The position numbers were made by a program, and so were the translations under genes. From assembly GCF_013694095.1 (NCBI RefSeq), contig NZ_JACEFB010000008.1, positions 124,001 through 188,000 of the forward strand: 64,000 nt of DNA, given 5' to 3'. The notes under the pieces are model-generated. The model did no database searches. It was not told the DNA's origin and worked only from the letters and a program-made list of their open reading frames with translations. Positions 12,055 to 19,545 of the stretch are shown one piece after another. The stretch is from Thermogemmata fonticola. Lineage in GTDB: Bacteria; Planctomycetota; Planctomycetia; Gemmatales; Gemmataceae. Position 1 is the stretch's first letter, and each line of letters starts with the position of its first letter.

Positions 12055-12639
12055 TGCGAAAGGAGGGATGGACATGACTCGTTGGTATGCCCGCGGTGTA
12101 TTGCTGTTCTGTTGTTTTGCGGTCGGCTTGAGCGTGCCGGTTTCAGCGGCCGCACAGGAGAAAGATAAGAAGGCGGCGCCGCCTGAGGGTAAGAAAATGC
12201 TCGAACTGCGAATATCATCTTCCAAGAAGGTCGTGGACTACGACGAGGTAGTTGAGTTTTCCTGCGAGTTGAAGAATATCTCCGACAAGCCGATTACCAT
12301 TGTCTATAAGGGAAGCAACGGGTTGCGCGATTACATTACCTATTTTGCGCGGGAACCAGGCAAGGATTGGAATGAAGGACAAAAAGCGAACATTCATCTT
12401 TCGGATCTTGGCATTGAAAGGCGGCCGCAGCTCCTGGAACCCGGAAAATCTCTGGGATACAAGGAACGCGGTGTTCACGCTTCGTCCAGGGAAAACCCGC
12501 GACGTAAGCCTGGGATTTACCAGTATAAAGCGGTGTTTGAGTACCGCGATCCCGACGACGAAAAAGCGCCGCTGCTTCGGGTCGAGTCGAATGTCCTGGA
12601 GATCGAACTGAGGCCGAAGAACAAATGAGGTGATCGTCT
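12055..12639 (+). repeat. Duplicated segment R2, copy 1 (partner at 17924-18504)
   Basis: From the ribosome site GAAAGGAGGGATG to the shared AATGAGGTGATCG after the stop codon, this segment is duplicated at 17924-18504. About 90 bases around 12183-12273 look identical to 18052-18141. Differences cluster in the signal peptide and in the middle of the gene. Confidence 0.88.
12074..12628 (+). CDS. Small exported beta-rich protein R2, copy 1; candidate immunity/inhibitor protein
   Basis: 184 residues from the ATG at 12074, with AGGAGG seven bases upstream. A signal peptide (RGVLLFCCFAVGLSVPVSAAA) is followed by a Lys/Pro linker and one beta-sandwich-like domain (LELRISSSKKVVDYDEVVEF, SCELKNISDKPITIVYKG, PGIYQYKAVFEYRDPDDE). 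The pattern of alternating strands and a late Pro-Gly turn resembles Ig-like or BsuPI-type inhibitor folds; no family was recognised with certainty. It starts 53 bases after the secreted modular protein. A close paralogue (roughly 85 % identical by eye) lies at 17942-18493. Position directly behind a variable C-terminal domain is what an immunity protein would show; this is inference. Confidence 0.72.
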   Translation: MTRWYARGVLLFCCFAVGLSVPVSAAAQEKDKKAAPPEGKKMLELRISSSKKVVDYDEVVEFSCELKNISDKPITIVYKGSNGLRDYITYFAREPGKDWNEGQKANIHLSDLGIERRPQLLEPGKSLGYKERGVHASSRENPRRKPGIYQYKAVFEYRDPDDEKAPLLRVESNVLEIELRPKNK

Positions 12640-13183
12640 TGACTATGTGTGCCACTGCGCACCCAATAGCGGGAGGAACCAATCATGAATGGGACTTTCT
12701 TGTTTGCGATTTTGCTAGGTTGCTATTCTCATTCACAGGATGCCTCTCCTATGCAGCAGAAGAAAAAGGAGTCCGCCTTGGAATGCCGACTCATTGTTGC
12801 GCAAAGGAAAATCAAAATTGGCGAAGTGCCTACGAATACTGCCGTCGAACTCAAGAATACAGGCAAGGAGGACATTCGGATCACCTATAATACGCATCCT
12901 TTTGAACACCTCGACATCGAGGTATGCAGCCCGGATGGGGAAAAGATTTCGGATTCGGAAACGAAATACGGTGGGATATTTTCACCATCCACTCCAAAAC
13001 CGATGCAAACTCTAACGCTTCGCCCAGGCGAGAGTTATCGTTTTACAGTGAGTCTTTTTGCCACAACGCCGGAGGAGAAACGAAAAAGCCCCGGCGATTA
13101 CCGAATCAAGGCGGTGTTCGACGATGGCAACATTCGCAGCGTCTCGTCGGAAATCACCCTGACACTCGTCGCCGAATGAGCGG
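12634..13183 (+). repeat. Duplicated segment R1, copy 1 (partner at 17055-17603)
   Basis: Starts near ATCGTCTT at 12635 and includes the shared leader CACCCAATAGCGGGAGGAAC and the whole downstream gene. The same block recurs at 17055-17603 with scattered substitutions and one lost codon. Copy 1 of R1 directly follows copy 1 of R2 and shares its boundary bases (GGTGATCG), hinting at an ancestral tandem array. Confidence 0.88.
12685..13179 (+). CDS. Small exported beta-rich protein R1, copy 1; candidate immunity/inhibitor protein
   Basis: 164 residues, ATG at 12685 with GGGAGG eight bases upstream. The short hydrophobic N-terminus FLFAILLGC ends in a cysteine that could be a lipobox, although no Lys/Arg precedes it. 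The body is a single predicted beta-sandwich (LECRLIVAQRKIKIGEVP, AVELKNTGKEDIRITYNTHP, LTLRPGESYRFTVSLF, GDYRIKAVFDDGNIRSVSS), the strand order seen in Ig-like/BsuPI-type domains. It is 56 bases after R2. A copy about 89 % identical by eye is at 17109-17600. Function unknown; the context suggests a partner of the neighbouring secreted C-terminal domains. Confidence 0.7.
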   Translation: MNGTFLFAILLGCYSHSQDASPMQQKKKESALECRLIVAQRKIKIGEVPTNTAVELKNTGKEDIRITYNTHPFEHLDIEVCSPDGEKISDSETKYGGIFSPSTPKPMQTLTLRPGESYRFTVSLFATTPEEKRKSPGDYRIKAVFDDGNIRSVSSEITLTLVAE

Positions 13184-13258
13184 TGAGGAGAAGGGCACGC
13201 CCTCAACGAGGAACTCGCGCTTAGCAGGCGGATAACAATTTTCGATCCAGCAGACGCG

Positions 13259-14704
13259 GTGGTCCGGAACGCCGGTGCGGCCAATGCCGCGGCCGAGTTG
13301 GTCGCGGCTCAGGACGCCGCATTCGCCGAATACCAGACCGCCATCGCTCCGGTCAACGCGGAATGGGACGAGGCCGAGGCGGAAGCGTGGTCCGTGTACC
13401 TGGCCGCTAAGCAAGCCGCCGACGATCAACTCCTCGCTACCGAGACCGCCGCCTGGCAGGATTACGTGAACGGCGTCGCAGCCATCGAATCCGAGTTGGC
13501 GACGACGGAGGCGAGCATCGAGGCCCAGTACGAGGAGGAGGTGACGAGTGCGGTAGCCGCCTGGCAAGCCGCCGAGGCTACCGCCTGGGATGCCTACACG
13601 ACAGCGATGGCCTCGCTGCCGGGGACACCGCCGTTGACCGAGCGGATTGTAACGTCGCCGGCGGCAGTCGAGATCCCGGCCCCGCCCACCAATCCGCCGC
13701 AAATGTTGGCCTTGGGGCCGCGCTTGGTTCTGCCTCTCTGGCCGCTGTTCATCGGTCAGCCACAGCCCGAACCGGAATACGGCACCCGTGAGTTTTGGCT
13801 CACTCGGCCGCGCAGAAGCGCCAGGGACGGTGGTCTGAATATCACCGCAGAACAACGACGTGATGTTGTTCAGGATGCAATTGCCGCTCTCGATACGACG
13901 TTCCGATTGGAAACCATCCCCGTGCTGAGGCCGAATGACCCGGCACCGCGATGGATTCAGATCGGTCGCGATCGAGCTGCAACGGGTTTGTTCGAGGGCG
14001 GTCTCGTATTCGGTGGCATCGCAACGCCGGCGCAGCTGGCTCGCATCCACCTGCGGGTGAATCTGATTCACCTCAAACAACACTTGGTCGATAGCTTTTA
14101 CAACATGGTCGTGAACAACCCACCGTCCGGGCGACAGTGGACCGAGGAAGACCGGCGCGATATCGCTAATGCCATGAATCGCACGGCGGATGATCTGATC
14201 CGCATGGTCGACCTGTTTCTTCGCACGCATCCCGGCGCGAAGCCGTCACTCGATAGTCGACACTGGTGGCAGAACCGGTTCAGTGCCCCTTGGTGCGCCG
14301 ATTGGGCCGGGGCCATGCGGGCATGGATTACGGCTGTAATCACTAGCCGGGGTCCCCAACATCCCGCTAACAGATACCTACAATTTGAGTGGGGACAGGC
14401 GAATCACATGGGATATCAACACAATTTCATCATTATCAAGCCGAGCGGGCATACGGTGCAACTGAGCACCCCAGAAAATGACGCTGTTGATCGCAAGATC
14501 CTGTTGTTCGATCCCTGGCGTGATTTGCTGCCTCGGGCCTATCCAGCAACACCTTGGAGCCAGAGGCCCTACGCGACACCAACGAAAGTGCCGCAAGCCA
14601 GGGACATAGAAGAGTACCTGTATTACTTTGATCGACTTGGCGATCCGCGGTTTTCGGATCCGTATCTTGGGCTTGGCGAGTTCTACCGTTATCGAACCCG
14701 GTGA
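13259..14704 (+). CDS. Orphan cassette B: truncated coiled-coil repeat joined to a different Cys-His-Asp C-terminal domain
   Basis: The frame opens after a stop at 13184 with no ATG; GTG at 13259 is the first usable start and has no ribosome site, so the piece may not be translated alone. Residues 4-125 repeat the end of the upstream coiled coil almost exactly (DAAFAEYQTAIAPVNAEWDE). After the linker PPTNPPQ a ~330-residue domain unrelated to the first C-terminus follows. It has PWCADWAG (Cys codon 14294), YQHNFIII (His codon 14420) and LLFDPWRD (Asp codon 14510), the Cys-His-Asp order of papain/transglutaminase-type folds. It has no signal peptide and no LEDR motif. It fits a silent module that could replace the upstream C-terminus by recombination through the repeat. 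Catalysis is inferred, not shown. Confidence 0.75.
   Translation: MVRNAGAANAAAELVAAQDAAFAEYQTAIAPVNAEWDEAEAEAWSVYLAAKQAADDQLLATETAAWQDYVNGVAAIESELATTEASIEAQYEEEVTSAVAAWQAAEATAWDAYTTAMASLPGTPPLTERIVTSPAAVEIPAPPTNPPQMLALGPRLVLPLWPLFIGQPQPEPEYGTREFWLTRPRRSARDGGLNITAEQRRDVVQDAIAALDTTFRLETIPVLRPNDPAPRWIQIGRDRAATGLFEGGLVFGGIATPAQLARIHLRVNLIHLKQHLVDSFYNMVVNNPPSGRQWTEEDRRDIANAMNRTADDLIRMVDLFLRTHPGAKPSLDSRHWWQNRFSAPWCADWAGAMRAWITAVITSRGPQHPANRYLQFEWGQANHMGYQHNFIIIKPSGHTVQLSTPENDAVDRKILLFDPWRDLLPRAYPATPWSQRPYATPTKVPQARDIEEYLYYFDRLGDPRFSDPYLGLGEFYRYRTR
13268..13600 (+). repeat. Coiled-coil repeat, copy B (in orphan cassette)
   Basis: Nearly identical to bases 11037-11369 of the full-length gene, in the same reading frame sense. 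Homology starts abruptly (GGTGCGGCCAATGC) with unrelated sequence before it, as expected for a duplication or recombination breakpoint. Confidence 0.9.
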
Positions 14705-14727
14705 TAGGAATAGGGAGGATTCGATTC

Positions 14728-15789
14728 ATGAAACGCCCAGCCATTATTGTCGTCGTTGGAATGGTGATTGCGCTCACATATTACCAAGTCGAAGCTCAAT
14801 CTCCGCGTAAGATTATCGGGGATGCGGGCATCAACCAGTGGACGCCAGCCGCTTTTTCTCCTGACGGAAAGATGATTCTCGCACGAGGGTTTCGCCCTGA
14901 CAGCAAGCTTGGACCGCCGTATGATCAGGTTCTGAGACTTTGGGATGTTGCATCGGGCAAGGTAATTCGTGAATATCGTTATTCGAATGAAACATCGAAC
15001 CAATATTTTGAACAGGTAGCATTCGCTCCCGATGGAAAGCACGTTTTTGCGTGCGGCCAGGGACTGCCGTTGATCATGTGGGATACGCAGACTGCTAAAG
15101 AAATTCGCACATTCGGAGAGGACCGGTATTGGGTATGCTGCTTTGCCCTGACCCCAGATGGGAAATTCGCCATAACGGCTAGCACAAGTCAAGAACTCGC
15201 AGTGTGGGAACTAGCAAGCGGAAAGTTAGTCAAGAGTGTTTCTGTCCGGGACCATTATGTTCCCGACTCAATAAGCGACATTCTGTTTAGCAAACCGACC
15301 GATCGTTTGATCGTGTGTGACATTGATGCCTTTTCCCTGTGGCGTTACCCATCGCTGGACTTCGTAATCATGGGTACATCGTTGGAACGCGTGGGACCAA
15401 AACAATTTCCACTGCCGTATCCGATTGCTTTGAGGAGCTTCGCGCTGGGTTCAGATGGGAGAACGATTTTCTATTCCGAACCGCGCGGTCCCGTTTACGA
15501 ACTCGATATTGCGACAGCCAAGGTCAAACGCACCATCGACCTCAAAGCCGTGAACCGGATCCACGTTCTGACGGTCAGTCCGAAGGGAGACAAGATCATG
15601 ACAACGGGGTTTCACGGCCAGACAGTGGTTTACTCTTTGCCCGAAGGAAAAGTTCTCAAGCGTATGCCGGGCTACGGCAATGTGCAATTCTCCCCCGACG
15701 GCAAAACAGCGCTGACCTTCACCAAGGACGGCCGCATGATGCTGTGGGACTTGGAAGAGGAAATCGAGAAACGGAGAGAAAAAGAATAG
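14728..15789 (+). CDS. Exported WD40-like beta-propeller protein
   Basis: 353 residues from the ATG at 14728 (GGGAGG nine bases upstream), starting 23 bases after cassette B. An N-terminal hydrophobic stretch (RPAIIVVVGMVIALTYY) is a signal peptide or anchor. At least five WD40-like units are visible by their SPDG/LWD pattern (FSPDGKMILARG, LRLWDVASGKVIREY, FAPDGKHVFACG, IMWDTQTAKEIRTF, LTPDGKFAITAS, LAVWELASGKLVKSV, FSPDGKTALTFTKDGRMMLWD). WD40 propellers are protein-binding scaffolds. GC is clearly lower than in the housekeeping genes around it. Its place directly behind orphan cassette B suggests it belongs to that module. Confidence 0.85.
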   Translation: MKRPAIIVVVGMVIALTYYQVEAQSPRKIIGDAGINQWTPAAFSPDGKMILARGFRPDSKLGPPYDQVLRLWDVASGKVIREYRYSNETSNQYFEQVAFAPDGKHVFACGQGLPLIMWDTQTAKEIRTFGEDRYWVCCFALTPDGKFAITASTSQELAVWELASGKLVKSVSVRDHYVPDSISDILFSKPTDRLIVCDIDAFSLWRYPSLDFVIMGTSLERVGPKQFPLPYPIALRSFALGSDGRTIFYSEPRGPVYELDIATAKVKRTIDLKAVNRIHVLTVSPKGDKIMTTGFHGQTVVYSLPEGKVLKRMPGYGNVQFSPDGKTALTFTKDGRMMLWDLEEEIEKRREKE

Positions 15790-15879
15790 CAACCCGACCT
15801 GGCCACCATAGTCGAGTAAACTTGGAGCCTATGACTCTTCGCAAAGTAGCTTCGGGTCGATGGCGACGCTCCAGCGACG

Positions 15880-16047
15880 ATGACGCAGGCGAGCATCGCG
15901 GCCCAGCATGAGCAGGAGGTGACGAACGCGTTTGCGGCGTGGCAAGCCGCCGAGACCCAGGCTTGGGACGCCTACCAAACGGCGCTGGCCTTGCTGCCGG
16001 GAGGACCGGCGCTGGCAGTGCGGATTGGGGGCCCGCCCGCGGCAGAG
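15880..16047 (+). repeat. Coiled-coil/linker repeat, copy C (partial)
   Basis: Matches the 3' part of copy A: shared bases run from GCGAGCATCGCGGCCCAG through GCCGCCGAGACCCAGGCTTG to the GGCCCGCC-type linker end. More like copy A than copy B beyond the WQAAE codons. Confidence 0.85.
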
Positions 16048-16428
16048 CAAACATGAGCATTGCAACTCCAGCCGCAAGCCCAGGCACAACCTCGTCGGCC
16101 GCGTGGAGTCATTTCGATTAGACCAGGCTCTGGTTCCGGTGCCGAGGGAACCTTGATTGAGGTTACTGTGATACGGGGTTTCGACGCGAACGCTCAATTG
16201 AGGGTAGATTTCAATGGTGACGACGTTGACATCCTCCAGAACGGCAGGGTTGTGAATCCAGGGAATCTCATCACAGATGCCAACGGCCGGGCCACCTTCA
16301 CTAGCTGCGAAAGGACTACCCTATTTTCGGCCGAATCAATCCCCGTGGTGAGCCGGTGGGTTACATCATCCGGGTCAGGAGCGGGACGGGTGAGAATACC
16401 GTATTCGCCTATGGCCATTACATCGTGA
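15880..16428 (+). pseudogene. Orphan cassette C: short coiled-coil/linker repeat, in-frame stop, then a beta-rich domain
   Basis: From the ATG at 15880 the frame reads ASIAAQHEQEVTNAFAAWQ, then ETQAWDAYQTALALLPGG and ALAVRIGGPPAAEQT, a close copy of the coil/linker end in the full-length gene (11269-11434). A TGA at 16054-16056 interrupts it. The same frame then resumes at 16060 with a ~120-residue Gly/Ser-rich and beta-type stretch (GTLIEVTVIRGFDANAQLRV, ITDANGRATFTSCERTT) ending at 16428. The in-frame continuity across one stop suggests a broken third module. The beta part resembles an Ig/IPT-like domain but I could not place it in a family. Confidence 0.65.
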
Positions 16429-16448
16429 CGCGACGATAGGAGGTGAGC

Positions 16449-16916
16449 ATGAGACGGTCGCTCTTTTGCATCGGCAGCGCGCTGGTTGCCCTCCTCGGCG
16501 TTTGGGTGAGCGCCGCCCAGGAAGGTCGGGATGAAAAGACCGAGTTAGAGGGTACGTGGGAGATCGTAGCACTCAGCTTAGAGGGTGATCCCTACGACGA
16601 AGAGGAAATCAAGGCCTTGCCCACTCGGAGGCTCGTCTTCAAGGGCAAAAAGCTGATTTCTCTAGATAGCGGTGGCGAGGTCATTTTCGACACCACCTTC
16701 AAGGTGGACGCGAAGCAAAAACCTCGCACGATTGATACTACGTGCAGGGATTCCGACCATCCTTTCGGCTCGTTGGTGATTTTTGGAATCTATCGGCTGG
16801 ATGGCGATACGCTGACTATAAGCTGGCGATATGATCCCAGCGCAGAACGCCCCAAGGACTTCAACGGCGGAGAGGGTTCGCGGCAGAAGGTACTCACGCT
16901 CAAGCGGGTGAAGTAG
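16449..16916 (+). CDS. Exported TIGR03067-domain protein
   Basis: 155 residues from the ATG at 16449, with AGGAGG five bases upstream. A signal peptide (MRRSLFCIGSALVALLGVWVSAA) precedes a lipocalin-like domain: ELEGTWEIVALSLEGDPYDEEE, then RRLVFKGKKLISLDSGGEV, FGIYRLDGDTLTISW and a C-terminal KVLTLKR strand. This is the pattern of TIGR03067, a family abundant in planctomycetes with no known function. It is followed by a hairpin terminator, so cassette C plus this gene may form one module. Confidence 0.85.
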   Translation: MRRSLFCIGSALVALLGVWVSAAQEGRDEKTELEGTWEIVALSLEGDPYDEEEIKALPTRRLVFKGKKLISLDSGGEVIFDTTFKVDAKQKPRTIDTTCRDSDHPFGSLVIFGIYRLDGDTLTISWRYDPSAERPKDFNGGEGSRQKVLTLKRVK

Positions 16917-16937
16917 AGGCGGAATGAGGCGGAAATG

Positions 16938-16998
16938 GGACGCATCTCATATCATACGCAGCCATCATTTCGTGTGAAATAAGATGCGTCCGCTTTTT
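16938..16998 (+). terminator. Hairpin with T-run after the TIGR03067 gene
   Basis: GGACGCATCT at 16938-16947 pairs exactly with AGATGCGTCC at 16982-16991, and CTTTTTGC follows. The loop is about 34 bases and holds further weak pairing. It fits an intrinsic terminator. Confidence 0.7.
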
Positions 16999-17054
16999 GC
17001 TCGTTCGGGAAGAACTTCACCGTGTACCAACGACGATGATTCTACGCAAAGTTA

Positions 17055-17603
17055 TATATCGTCTTCACTAGGGGTGCCACAGGCACCCAATAGCGGGAGG
17101 AACCAATTATGAATGGGACTTTCTTGTTTGCGATTTTGCTAAGTTGCCATTTTCATTCACAGGATGCCTCGCCTATGCAGCAGAAGAAAAAGGAGTCCGC
17201 CTTGGAATGCCGATTCATCGTTGCGGAAAGAAAAATCAGGATTGGGGAAGTCCCGAATGCCGCCGTCGAACTCAAGAATACAGGCAAGGAGGACATTCGG
17301 ATCACCTCTAATACGCATCCTTTTGAACACCTCGACATCGAGGTACGCAGCCCGGATGGCGAAAAGATTTCGGATTCGGAGACGAAATACGGTGGGATAT
17401 TTTCACCATCCACTCCAAAACCGATGCAAACTCTAACGCTTCGCCCTGGTGAAAGCTATCGCTTTACAGTGTGTCTTTTTGCCATGACCCCAGAGGAGAA
17501 ACGAAAAAAGGCCGGCGATTATCGAATCAAGGCAGTGTTCGACGATGGCAACATTCGCAGCATCTCGCCGGAAATCACCATGACACTCGTCGCCCAATGA
17601 TCA
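17055..17603 (+). repeat. Duplicated segment R1, copy 2
   Basis: Second copy of the block at 12634-13183, including the untranslated leader with CACCCAATAGCGGGAGGAAC. Homology ends just after the stop codon. Confidence 0.88.
17109..17600 (+). CDS. Small exported beta-rich protein R1, copy 2; candidate immunity/inhibitor protein
   Basis: 163 residues, paralogue of 12685-13179 with about 18 differences by eye. The first cysteine after the hydrophobic N-terminus is kept (FLFAILLSC), which favours a lipoprotein or a conserved processing site. Core blocks ALECR, HPFEHLDIEV, SDSETKYGGIFSPSTPKPM and DYRIKAVFDDGNIRS are unchanged. Substitutions are scattered over the exposed-looking parts. It follows the terminator at 16938-16998, so it likely has its own promoter in the 120-base leader. 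Maintained as an intact second copy, it is probably functional. Confidence 0.7.
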   Translation: MNGTFLFAILLSCHFHSQDASPMQQKKKESALECRFIVAERKIRIGEVPNAAVELKNTGKEDIRITSNTHPFEHLDIEVRSPDGEKISDSETKYGGIFSPSTPKPMQTLTLRPGESYRFTVCLFAMTPEEKRKKAGDYRIKAVFDDGNIRSISPEITMTLVAQ

Positions 17604-17941
17604 GCGACAAAAAAAGGCGCGCCATCCAGGAAGAAACTCGAGGTATACAAAATGATCCGGCAAGACTGCTTTCTCCAAATTCCGATGGAAGCCTGAATGG
17701 CGGCCAGTCGCCAGATTTGTTGAATGGTTTCTCGCCGCCTGGCTCACCCCGCGCCGCGGAGTTGCAAAAAGTGTTAAGTATACAAATGTACAAATTCTGT
17801 CCGAGGAAATGCAGGGGCAAAATATGTTTTTAACGAGGAGAATTACGACCTCAAGAAACTCTACCAGAAAAACAAGTAGGATAACAAGTTGAGGTGACAC
17901 CCGAAAAAAGAAACCAAAAATGGCGAAAGGAGGGATGTGAT
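17601..17941 (+). other. Low-GC stretch between R1 copy 2 and R2 copy 2, with a possible gene remnant
   Basis: No family-supported gene. An ATG at 17597 overlaps the R1 stop (ATGA) and opens 78 codons to 17833 (MISDKKRRAIQEETRG and on); the equivalent frame after R1 copy 1 closes after 19 codons, so it is not conserved. A second short frame ending at 17879 (YVFNEENYDLKKLYQKNK then TAG) reads like a protein C-terminus and may be the tail of a lost gene. Confidence 0.4.
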
Positions 17942-18504
17942 ATGACTCGGTGGTATGCCTGGGGCGTGTTGCTGTTCTGTTGTTACGCGGTTGGCCTGAG
18001 CGTACCGCTAGCAGCGGCCACGCAACCTCAAGATCACAAGGCCCCGCCGCCTGAGGGTAAGAAAATGCTCGAACTGCGAATATCATCTTCCAAGAAGGTC
18101 GTGGACTACGACGAGGTAGTTGAGTTTTCCTGCGAGTTGAAAAATGTCTCCGACAAGCCGATTACCATTGTCTATAAGGGAAGCAACGGCTTGCGTGATT
18201 ACATTACCTATTTCTTCCGAAACCCAGGCGAGGATTGGAGTGAAGGACTGAAGGCGAATAGTCATCTTTCGGATCTCGGCATTGAAAGGCTGCCGCAGCT
18301 CGTGGAACCCGGAAAATCTCTGGGATACAAGGTAACTGGCGCTTTTTCGTCCACGGCTAACCCACGACCAAAGCCCGGCATTTACCAGAAAAAAGCCGTG
18401 TTTGAGTACCGCGATCCCGACGACGAAAAAGCCCCGCTGCTTCGGGTCGAGTCGAATGTCCTGGAGATCGAGCTGAGGCCGAAGAACAAATGAGGTGATC
18501 GAGG
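17924..18504 (+). repeat. Duplicated segment R2, copy 2
   Basis: Second copy of 12055-12639, from GGCGAAAGGAGGGATG to AATGAGGTGATCG. In copy 1 the order is R2-R1; here it is R1-R2. Confidence 0.88.
17942..18493 (+). CDS. Small exported beta-rich protein R2, copy 2; candidate immunity/inhibitor protein
   Basis: 183 residues from the ATG at 17942 (AGGAGG eight bases upstream), paralogue of 12074-12628. The signal peptide is WGVLLFCCYAVGLSVPLAA. The segment LELRISSSKKVVDYDEVVEF and the last 30 residues are identical to copy 1. Changes concentrate between residues 95 and 150 (FFRNPGEDWSEGLKANSHL versus FAREPGKDWNEGQKANIHL; VTGAFSSTANPRPKPG versus ERGVHASSRENPRRKPG). A constant frame with a variable central patch is what a specificity-changing binding protein would show; this is inference. 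Confidence 0.72.
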   Translation: MTRWYAWGVLLFCCYAVGLSVPLAAATQPQDHKAPPPEGKKMLELRISSSKKVVDYDEVVEFSCELKNVSDKPITIVYKGSNGLRDYITYFFRNPGEDWSEGLKANSHLSDLGIERLPQLVEPGKSLGYKVTGAFSSTANPRPKPGIYQKKAVFEYRDPDDEKAPLLRVESNVLEIELRPKNK

Positions 18505-18677
18505 AACCGAACGCCGGGGGAATAACAAGGGAAGTAACTATTATTTTGGCGCATCATCATTCGCAATCCCTGGAACCAACATGCGCCGGGCAATCGGTTC
18601 GGCAGCACGTTCAATTCCAGGGAGACTAACACCACCTTTAGCACAAGGAGGATGTATCGCAACGGGGGCAGCCGTCT

Positions 18678-19463
18678 TCACTTCTTTCCGGTCAGTTCGG
18701 CGAGGCGGCGTTCGGCCTGGCGGATGCGGTCCGGATCGGTGTCGTGGGCAATGTGTTCCCGGTACAGTTCGATGGCCTTGGTGCGATCGTTGAGATAGCG
18801 GTCGTAGAGGATGGCAGCGCGAAGGCGGGCGTCGGTCCGGCCTCCTTTCATCCACTGATAGGCGCGTTCAAAGTAGCGGGCGGCACGATCATACTGGCGG
18901 AAGGCCCGGCTTTCATAGATATCGCCGAGTTGATAGGCCACGTCCGCGATTTTGTCGGAGTTGGGGTATTTTTCCAGGATTTCGCGGAGGAGGATTTCGG
19001 CGCGGCGTTGATTGAGGATGTATTCCGTGCCGAAGCCTTTCCCCTTGTACTCCATCGCCGCCCGGTACAATTCGTTGGCCGCGGGGATGTTGACCTCCGC
19101 CTTCAACGTCGCCGGTGGCACATCCTTGACATCCAAGTTGTACGACGGCTTGAAGAGCAGGTGGTAACCGAGAAGTTCCTCTTCGACCCATTTCCAGCGC
19201 TGCCGGTCGCCGACACGGGCATAGTGTTCGTAAAGGGCCTTGAGGCTGTTTTCGTACTCTTTACGGGCGGCATGGAGGCGCTCGACGAGTTCCACATCAG
19301 ACGCCGGAGGAGGAGGCTTCCCGTCGTTAGCGGATTTATCCGGAGATTTGGGACTGCCGGGCGGTGCACTCTGGGCGTGCAGGGTCGAGAACACGCCCTG
19401 CGGCACCACCAGCGGAATCAGTGGAATCCCCACGAGGGGGAAGATCAGAAGCATGCGGGGCAT
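18678..19463 (-). CDS. Exported tetratricopeptide-like protein
   Basis: 261 residues from the ATG at 19463 (GGTGAG ten bases upstream; an ATG at 19493 is an alternative). The N-terminal hydrophobic segment MLLIFPLVGIPLIPLVV looks like a signal peptide or anchor. A Pro/Ser/Lys linker follows, then helical repeats of TPR type (AANELYRAAMEYKGKGF, AEILLREILEKYPNSDK, DVAYQLGDIYESRAFRQYD, AARYFERAYQWM, AAILYDRYLNDRTKAIELY). TPR repeats mediate protein contacts in the cell envelope. It starts 82 bases after the end of the PIN/TRAM gene on the same strand. Confidence 0.82.
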   Translation of the reverse strand: MPRMLLIFPLVGIPLIPLVVPQGVFSTLHAQSAPPGSPKSPDKSANDGKPPPPASDVELVERLHAARKEYENSLKALYEHYARVGDRQRWKWVEEELLGYHLLFKPSYNLDVKDVPPATLKAEVNIPAANELYRAAMEYKGKGFGTEYILNQRRAEILLREILEKYPNSDKIADVAYQLGDIYESRAFRQYDRAARYFERAYQWMKGGRTDARLRAAILYDRYLNDRTKAIELYREHIAHDTDPDRIRQAERRLAELTGKK

Positions 19464-19545
19464 ATCTGCGAAACTCACCGTTATGCCGGACATTATCCCG
19501 GACGGAACCGGCCAGCCCCGCCTCTCGCCGCAAGAAACGGGCCGA

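Noticed and set aside
13229-13242. Match to the lac operator core (GCGGATAACAATTT) just before cassette B
   Set aside because: Fourteen matching bases only, without the rest of the operator or any vector sequence around; taken as chance rather than cloning contamination or a LacI site.
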